Source: Micromonospora sp. WMMA1363 (lineage in GTDB: Bacteria > Actinomycetota > Actinomycetes > Mycobacteriales > Micromonosporaceae). From it: a stretch of DNA of 64,000 bases. A program made the position numbers and the translations under genes. The notes below the pieces were generated by a model. That model was given only the letters and a program-made list of their open reading frames with translations, was not told where the DNA came from and ran no database searches. Positions 58,471-64,000 of this stretch are shown one piece after another. The stretch lies in the NCBI RefSeq assembly GCF_030345795.1, contig NZ_JAUALB010000001.1:4580001-4644000 (forward strand), read 5' to 3'. How positions within the stretch are numbered: position 1 is the stretch's first letter; the number at the start of each line of letters is the position of its first letter.

Positions 58471-58746
58471 GATGACTTCCCCTCGATGTCATCAGCTGAT
58501 CGCTCGCGTGTCCGGGGGCGGATGGCTGGCGCCCGGCGCGGGGACGTCCGGTGCGGTGCGAAGCTCACCCCGGCCGTCAAGCGGGCTGCAAGCCTACGCC
58601 CACCGCTGTGCGCTCCTCCACCGGTTTTCCGTCGGCCCCCGGCTGGGCCAGAGCGGAGCTGACCGGGCGCCGCGAGATCCGTGCCGTGCTCCGCGTTTCG
58701 CCGAGGTGGCTGGTCGGGCTGGCCGGGACGGCGGGATCATGTCGGG

Positions 58747-59328
58747 ATGACGGAAGCGCATCCCGAGCAGCGCCGGATGACGATCAGCGATCCGCAGGTG
58801 ATGCGGGCCCTGGCGCACCCGGCCCGGATATCGATCATGGAGTATCTGAGCACCCGGGCAGACGGCGCGACGGCTACGGAGTCCGCCGAGATCGTCGGAT
58901 TGTCGCCGAGTGCGACCAGCTACCACCTACGGGCGCTCGCGAAGTTCGGCCTGGTCGAGCCGGCGCCGAACCGGGGGGACGCGCGGGAGCGGGTCTGGCG
59001 GACGGTCGGCAGCGGCTGGCTGGTCGACGCCGACCGGGCCGCCGGGCCCGAGACGCGGGCCGCCGAGCGGACGCTGGTGGAGGCGCACATGGCTCGCGAC
59101 CTGGAGCGCACGCGGGACTGGTTGCGACGGGTCGTGGACGAGCCGGACGAGTGGTACGACGCGGCGCTGCTCAGCGACAGTCTGCTGCTGCTCACCGCCG
59201 AGGAGTTGGTCGAGCTGAACCGGGCCGTGCTCAGCCTGTTCGAGCCGTTCCGGCAGCGGAGTCGACCATCCCCGCCGGCCGGGGCGAGGTCGGTGTCGGT
59301 GCAGTACAGGTCGGTGCCCCTGGCATGA
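58747..59328 (+). CDS. ArsR-type winged-helix regulator
   Basis: A 193-residue regulator from ATG 58747. DPQVMRALAHPARISIMEYL, ESAEIVGLSPSATSYHLRAL and KFGLVEPAPNRGDARERVWR form the ArsR/HTH_20 winged helix; the C-terminal 100 residues are helical, without a Cys metal site. It precedes an MFS gene by 40 bases and probably controls it, as in many actinobacterial regulator-exporter pairs. The 276 bases between it and helD contain both promoters, and no operator is recognised. Confidence 0.9.
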   Translation: MTEAHPEQRRMTISDPQVMRALAHPARISIMEYLSTRADGATATESAEIVGLSPSATSYHLRALAKFGLVEPAPNRGDARERVWRTVGSGWLVDADRAAGPETRAAERTLVEAHMARDLERTRDWLRRVVDEPDEWYDAALLSDSLLLLTAEELVELNRAVLSLFEPFRQRSRPSPPAGARSVSVQYRSVPLA

Positions 59329-59349
59329 CGGGTTGTGCCGACCAGTTCT

Positions 59350-59370
59350 GAAGCATTATTTTCGAAGCAT
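59350..59370 (+). promoter_or_regulatory. Direct repeats before the MFS start
   Basis: GAAGCAT occurs at 59350-59356 and 59364-59370, 14 bases apart, with CATTAT (59354-59359) between, a possible -10. The spacing places the second copy over the ATG at 59369. It may be a site for the ArsR-type protein, although ArsR operators are usually inverted repeats. Confidence 0.3.
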
Positions 59371-60784
59371 GTCCTTCATAACTGGCTCCTCGCGTTGGAG
59401 TGACGTCTGGCTGGCGGCCACCGCTCGCGGCACCACGATCTGCGGAGAGTTCCTCGCCGCCACCGCTTTGGCGCTGGCCCTCCAGGCCCGCGGGGCGGGC
59501 GGCCTGGCCGTCTCCGCGCTGCTCCTCGCGGCCACCCTTCCGCTGGTTGCGCTGGCACCGCTGACCGGCCGGCTGGCCGATCGCGTCGACAGTCGGGTCC
59601 TACTGGTCACCGTCGGTACGGCGCAGTGCCTGGTGTGCCTGGTGCTCGCCCACGCCGAGCACCCGTTCGTGGTGGTCGCGTTGGTCGGCCTGCTCGCCTG
59701 CGGGCTCGCGATGACGCAGCCCTGTCTGGCGGCGCTGCTCCCGGCCATGGTGCGCCGGGAGGACCTGCCCCGGGCCAGCGCGATCCAACAGACCGCCGTC
59801 TCCGTGGGCGCGCTCGGCGGCCCGGTGCTCGCCGGGCTCCTGGTGGGGCAGTTCGGCACGCGCGTTCCACTGCTGTTGAACGCGGTGTGCTATCTCGCCC
59901 TGGTCGCCGCGGGGCTGCTGGTGCGCACCCGGCGGGGTGGCCAGCGCCCGAGGGCCGCATCCGGCACGCCCGCTGCGGCGGAGCAGTGGCGGCTGCGGCG
60001 GGATCCGCTGATGGTGACGATGGTGGTGACCACCGCAGCGGTCATCACCGCGATCGGCGGCATCAACGTGGTCGAGGTGTTCTTCATCCGGGAGACCCTG
60101 GACGCCTCGACCACCATGTACGGCCTGGTCGGCGCTGCCTGGATGGCCGGCATGCTGCCGGGGAGCTGGCTCGCGGCCCGGCTGGCCCGGCGAATCACCG
60201 ATGACGGTGTCCTGGTCCGCGGGGTGCTCCTGACCCTTGGAGGCTGCTCGCTGGTGGTGATGCTCGCCGCTTGCGTCCCGGCGGCGGCGCTGCTGATCCC
60301 GCTGTGGCTCGTCGGCGGTGCGGCCAACGGCGGCGACAACGTCTTCGTCAACGTGCTCACCGCGCGGCGGGTGCCGGACTCGTCCCGCGCCCGGGCGTAC
60401 GCGGTCAACGGCGCCGCCGTGCAGGGTGGCTCGATGGTCGGCTATCTGGTCGGCGGCGCCCTCCTGGCGGTGGTGCCGCCACGCCCGCTGATCGTCGGCC
60501 TCGGGTTGGCGGGTCTGCTGGTCGTTGCGGTGTTCGTGCCGGTCGTCGCTCGCGCGGCCCGGCGGCTCCCAGCGGATGGCGATCCCGTGCCGGCCACTCC
60601 CACCCCGCCCGTGCTGCGCGACGAGGCCGCCGGGCTACTCGACCGCGAGCCCAGCCTCAGTCACGTGATCATCGACGAAGCGCAGGCCTCTCGCTCGCTG
60701 CCCGGGTCGGTCGGGGTCATCGCCACCGACCGGCACCTCGACGGACTGCGGGGTGCTCGCCGCAGTCGGAGAGCACCCCGGTGA
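59369..60784 (+). CDS. MFS exporter with a C-terminus read into helD-like remnant
   Basis: A 471-residue protein from ATG 59369. Residues 1-410 form a 12-helix MFS transporter of the drug-export type (LVALAPLTGRLADRVDSRVL, RREDLPRASAIQQTAVSVGA, MPP-like loop at 180-205, GGINVVEVFFIRETLDASTTM). The last 55-60 residues, starting VLRDEAAGLLDREPSLSHVI, are not MFS sequence but match the motif II region of HelD (DEAAG, IIDEAQ). The original stop was probably lost and the frame now reads into a decayed helD. The transporter part looks functional. Confidence 0.85.
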   Translation: MSFITGSSRWSDVWLAATARGTTICGEFLAATALALALQARGAGGLAVSALLLAATLPLVALAPLTGRLADRVDSRVLLVTVGTAQCLVCLVLAHAEHPFVVVALVGLLACGLAMTQPCLAALLPAMVRREDLPRASAIQQTAVSVGALGGPVLAGLLVGQFGTRVPLLLNAVCYLALVAAGLLVRTRRGGQRPRAASGTPAAAEQWRLRRDPLMVTMVVTTAAVITAIGGINVVEVFFIRETLDASTTMYGLVGAAWMAGMLPGSWLAARLARRITDDGVLVRGVLLTLGGCSLVVMLAACVPAAALLIPLWLVGGAANGGDNVFVNVLTARRVPDSSRARAYAVNGAAVQGGSMVGYLVGGALLAVVPPRPLIVGLGLAGLLVVAVFVPVVARAARRLPADGDPVPATPTPPVLRDEAAGLLDREPSLSHVIIDEAQASRSLPGSVGVIATDRHLDGLRGARRSRRAPR

Positions 60785-60998
60785 CCTCGATGACGCAGAG
60801 AACAGCCGCGTCACCGCGGTCCCGGCCGGACCGGCCAAGGGGCTGGAGTACGACCACGTCATCGTCGTCGAACCGGCCGACATCGCGGACGCGGAACCGC
60901 GCGGGCTGCACCGGCTCCACGTCGCGCTCACCCGCGCCGTGACGCGGCTGACGGTGCTGCCCGCGCGCTCCCCGAAGCCCGCCGCCGATCAGGGCTGA
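60611..60998 (+). pseudogene. Remnant of a second helD-like gene
   Basis: Two pieces match the intact HelD encoded at 56407-58470. From 60611, in the MFS frame, are DEAAGLLDREPSLSHVIIDE and SVGVIATDRHLDGL. After a frameshift near 60750, the last 80 codons (60753-60998) read VPAGPAKGLEYDHVIVVEP and EPRGLHRLHVALTRAVTRLT, which is the HelD C-terminus. About 120 residues between motifs II and V are missing and there is no start. It is the tail of a deleted paralogue on the strand opposite the intact gene. Confidence 0.8.
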
Positions 60999-61054
60999 TC
61001 CCAGTCGCGTCAGGTCGTCAGGTGAGGCTTCTCACCGACAGGCGGTCACCTCGC

Positions 61055-62446
61055 TCAGGCGGGCACCCTCGAGAGTGCACTCACGATGTCGTCGACGCGG
61101 ATCTTGGCGTCGCCGAAGAGCATCTGGGAGTTCTCCCGGAAGAAGAGCGGATTCTGCACGCCGGCGTAGCCCACAGCCATCGACCGTTTGAACACCACCA
61201 CGTTCTTGGCCTCCCACACCCGCAGCACCGGCATCCCGGCGATCGGTGAGCCCGGGTCCTCGGCTGCCGCCGGGTTGACCGTGTCGTTGGCGCCGATGAC
61301 GAGCACGACGTCGGTATCGGCCAGACTGTCGTTGATCTCGTCCATCTCCAGGACGATGTCGTACGGCACCTTCGCCTCGGCCAGAAGCACGTTCATGTGA
61401 CCGGGCAGCCGGCCAGCGACCGGGTGGATGCCGAAGCGCACGTCAACACCCTTCTCGCGCAGCAGCCGGGTCAGCTCCGCAACCGGGTACTGCGCCTGCG
61501 CCACCGCCATGCCGTAGCCGGGGGTGATCACGACGGACGAAGCCGACAGGAGCAGCTCGGCAGTGTCGTCCGCGGAGATCTCGCGGTTCTCGCCGTAGTC
61601 CTGGTCGCCCGACGGCGTGGCCTCGATCCCGAAGCCACCAGCGATCACCGAGACGAAGGAGCGGTTCATCGCCTTGCACATGAGGTAGGAAAGGTAGGCG
61701 CCGGAGGAGCCGACCAGTGCACCAGTGACGATCAGCAGGTCGTTTTCCAGCAGGAACCCCGAGGCGGCGGCTGCCCAGCCGGAGTAGCTGTTGAGCATCG
61801 AGACGACCACGGGCATGTCACCGCCGCCGATGGAGGCGACCAGGTGCCAGCCGAGCGCCAGTGCCAGCGCCGTGACTGCGATCAGCAGACCCAGCGTGGG
61901 AGTGATGACGTACCGCACCGTGAGCATCACGATGACGAGCAGTGCACCGACGTTGATGACGTGCTTGCCCGGGAGCAGCAGTGGAGCGGACTTCATCCGC
62001 GCCGAGAGCTTGAGGAAGGCGACGAGCGAGCCGGTGCAGGTGACCGCGCCGATGAAGACGCCGATGAAGACCTCGGCACGATGGATGCCGCCTGCGTGCG
62101 TGCCCCCCTCGAGGTGACCGTTCCAGCCGATCAGCACCGCGGCGAGACCGACGAAGGAATGCAGCAGCGCGATCAGCTCGGGCATGCCGGTCATCTCCAC
62201 GGCCGTCGCGCGCCACAGCCCGATGACCGCGCCGACCGCGACGGCGGACCCGAGGACGATGACGGAGGTGACCGAGCCGGCGTCGGTGACCTGCAGGATC
62301 GTGGCGACGAGGGCGAGCAGCATGCCCACGACGCCGTAGAGCCACCCCTGGGAGGCGGTTTCGTGCTTGGAGAGCCCAGCGAGTGACAGGACGAAGAGGA
62401 GGGCGGCTACCAGGTACGCCGCACTGGAGATCGAGAGGATGTCCAT
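61055..62446 (-). CDS. pntB: NAD(P) transhydrogenase beta subunit
   Basis: A 463-residue membrane protein from ATG 62446. Nine predicted helices ([40 protein letters not shown]) form the proton channel, and the C-terminal NADP-binding domain III shows [40 protein letters not shown] and [12 protein letters not shown]. It drives NADPH formation from NADH with the proton gradient and needs PntA. It is intact although its partner gene upstream is broken. Confidence 0.96.
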   Translation of the reverse strand: MDILSISSAAYLVAALLFVLSLAGLSKHETASQGWLYGVVGMLLALVATILQVTDAGSVTSVIVLGSAVAVGAVIGLWRATAVEMTGMPELIALLHSFVGLAAVLIGWNGHLEGGTHAGGIHRAEVFIGVFIGAVTCTGSLVAFLKLSARMKSAPLLLPGKHVINVGALLVIVMLTVRYVITPTLGLLIAVTALALALGWHLVASIGGGDMPVVVSMLNSYSGWAAAASGFLLENDLLIVTGALVGSSGAYLSYLMCKAMNRSFVSVIAGGFGIEATPSGDQDYGENREISADDTAELLLSASSVVITPGYGMAVAQAQYPVAELTRLLREKGVDVRFGIHPVAGRLPGHMNVLLAEAKVPYDIVLEMDEINDSLADTDVVLVIGANDTVNPAAAEDPGSPIAGMPVLRVWEAKNVVVFKRSMAVGYAGVQNPLFFRENSQMLFGDAKIRVDDIVSALSRVPA

Positions 62447-62452
62447 TTCAGA

Positions 62453-63967
62453 TCACGCCTTCTGGAACATTGCGAGCATCCGGCGAGTGACTGCGAAGCC
62501 TCCGAAGATGGTGATCGAGGTGACTGTCGTGGCGACACCGGCGAGCACCAGTACCACGTTGTCGGCCACCGTCAACTGGAGCAGCGCACCCACCACGACG
62601 ATCCCCGAGATTGCGTTGGTGACCGACATCAGCGGCGTGTGCAGCGCATGGTGCACGTGCCCGATCACATAGAAGCCGACCACGACTGCCAGCGTCAGCA
62701 CGGTGAATTGCTGGGTGATCTCCCCAGGCGCGAAGGCGTTGAGCAGGAAGATCGCCAGCGATCCGGTGGCGACGAGTGCCAGCTTCGCGGTCGGGGAGAG
62801 CTTCTTCTCCACCTTTCTCGCCGGCAACTCCGGCGGCGCGGCCGCAGCGGGGACCGCCGAGACCTGTACCGGTGGCGGCGGCCAGAGCACCTCACCGTGG
62901 TGGACCACGGTCGTCCGCAAGGTCCAGTGCGACCTGCCCGTTCCTCGCCGGCGTGAGCAGCTTCATCAGGTTGACCAGGTTGGTGCCGTACAGCTGCGAT
63001 GACTGCGCCGGGAGGCGCGCGGGCAGGTCGGTGTAGCCGATGATCGTCACGCCGTTGTCGGTCGTGATGACCTCGTCTTTGACCGAGCCCTCGACGTTTC
63101 CACCCTGGGCGGCAGCCATGTCGACGACGACGCTCCCCGGCTTCATGGATGCGACATCGGCGGCCGTGATCAACCGCGGTGCCGGCCGTCCCGGGATCAG
63201 TGCGGTGGTGACGATGATGTCCACCTCCGCGGCCTGCTCGGAGTAGATCTCCGCAGCCCGCGTGTCGTACGCCTCGGAGGTGTCCTTCGCGTAGCCGTCG
63301 GCCGACTGCTCAACCTCGACGTCCACGGGCAGGTACTCACCACCGAGCGACTTCACACCTGGTCGGCGACTTCGGGCCGTGGATCAGTGGCACGGACGAT
63401 CGCCCCCAGGGAGGCGGCCGTGCCGATCGCGGCCAGGCCCGCCACACCGGCACCGGCGACGAGCACCTTGGCCGGCGGTACCTTGCCCGCCGCGGTCACC
63501 TGCCCGGTGAAGAACCGGCCGAAATGGTGTGCCGCCTCGATCACCGCACGGTAGCCCGCGATGTTGGCCTGGCTGGAGAGAACGTCCAGCGACTGGGCCC
63601 GGGAGATGCGCGGAACCGCGTCCATCGCGAAGGCGTCAATCTTGCGCGCGGCCAGCGCCATGAGTAGATCGCCGCTGGCCGCCGGGGCGAGCGGGGCGAC
63701 CAGCGTCGCGCCATCCTTGAGCCGCTCCACTTCGGGGAGCTCAGGCGCGTTCACCCGGAAGACCAGGTCAGCTCCCCACGCCTCCTCCGCCGTGCCGATC
63801 GCGGCACCGGCCTGGGCGTACGCCTCGTCGGTGATGCTCGAACCCGCACCCGCCCCGGCCTCGATCACCACCTCGTAGCCCAACCCGACCAACTGTTCGA
63901 CAGTTGCGGGCGTGGCCGCGACCCGGGTCTCACCCGGCTTGGTCTCTCGGGTAACTCCGATGTGCAT
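62453..63967 (-). pseudogene. pntA: NAD(P) transhydrogenase alpha subunit, broken by two compensating frameshifts
   Basis: Starts at ATG 63967 (MHIGVTRETKPGETRVAATP). The first frame ends at TGA 63353-63355 after DPRPEVADQV inside the NAD-binding domain. The middle part (YAKDTSEAYDTRAAEIYSEQ to LLTPARNGQVALDLADD, 63356-62892) is in another frame. The last part (VVHHGEVLWPPPPVQVSAVP and the three-helix PntAB region, to 62453) is back in the first frame. The breaks fit two extra bases in CACAC at 63354-63358 and one extra base near 62909, together three. Either the gene is decaying or the sequence has errors; a GTGA overlap could also let two or three chains be made. Confidence 0.8.
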
Positions 63968-64000
63968 CCTGGACTCTTCCGTCTAGTCGTTCACAAACGA

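Noticed and set aside
58588..58606. Half of a possible rifamycin-associated element (AGGCTTGCAGCC on the minus strand) upstream of helD
   Set aside because: Only the left half resembles the 19-bp element I recall; the second arm does not pair.

Overview
The window looks like chromosomal DNA from a high-GC filamentous actinobacterium, most probably Micromonospora or a close relative (Micromonosporaceae). The evidence is strong G/C at third codon positions, many GTG starts, overlapping stop/start junctions, a BldC-type regulator, futalosine-pathway menaquinone genes beside a System II cytochrome c operon, and several STAS/SpoIIE-type regulators. The genus is inferred from gene content and order only.

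Left end (1-6304). The minus strand carries one very long frame from 4724 to beyond the left edge. It encodes a one-module non-ribosomal peptide synthetase (C-A-T-TE) continuing in frame into a major facilitator transporter. The adenylation pocket reads as a cysteine code, and the thioesterase has Cys where Ser is usual. An IS701-type insertion sequence (4921-6300), with a frameshifted transposase, lies directly upstream.

6.3-22.5 kb holds mostly housekeeping and regulatory genes: an Eis-like acetyltransferase, a PP2C phosphatase, mscL, a FadR-type regulator divergent from a CynX/NimT-like MFS gene, a STAS protein, a PadR-ABC-FtsX operon with a palindrome over its promoter, a frameshifted serine/threonine dehydratase, oligopeptidase B, and a GlcE-like FAD oxidase behind a LexA-box-like site.

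20.4-28 kb is a signalling block. A phosphatase fusing an RsbW-like ATPase domain to GAF and SpoIIE domains is divergent from a 1456-residue hybrid histidine kinase with seven 276-bp HAMP repeats, followed by a response regulator and a STAS protein.

28-50 kb holds haem, cytochrome c and quinone functions. hemL, a histidine phosphatase, a TlpA-like thioredoxin, ccdA, resB and ccsB overlap end to end. Then come a MmgE/PrpD protein, a UbiD-type decarboxylase, MqnP, UbiX, a bldC-like gene, an Lrp-cds1 pair, a glycolipid-binding-domain protein, a DEAD-box helicase, a Pro-rich tail-anchored protein, an NlpC/P60 hydrolase, mqnE and small membrane proteins.

50-64 kb holds a secreted M14 carboxypeptidase, a cobalamin riboswitch with btuFCD, a VOC protein, a HelD-family RNA polymerase-associated helicase, an ArsR-MFS pair whose MFS frame runs into remnants of a second helD, and pntB with a pntA broken by two compensating frameshifts. 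Four apparent frameshifts in one window (transposase, dehydratase, pntA twice) could be real decay or sequence error. No rRNA, tRNA or CRISPR array was seen.
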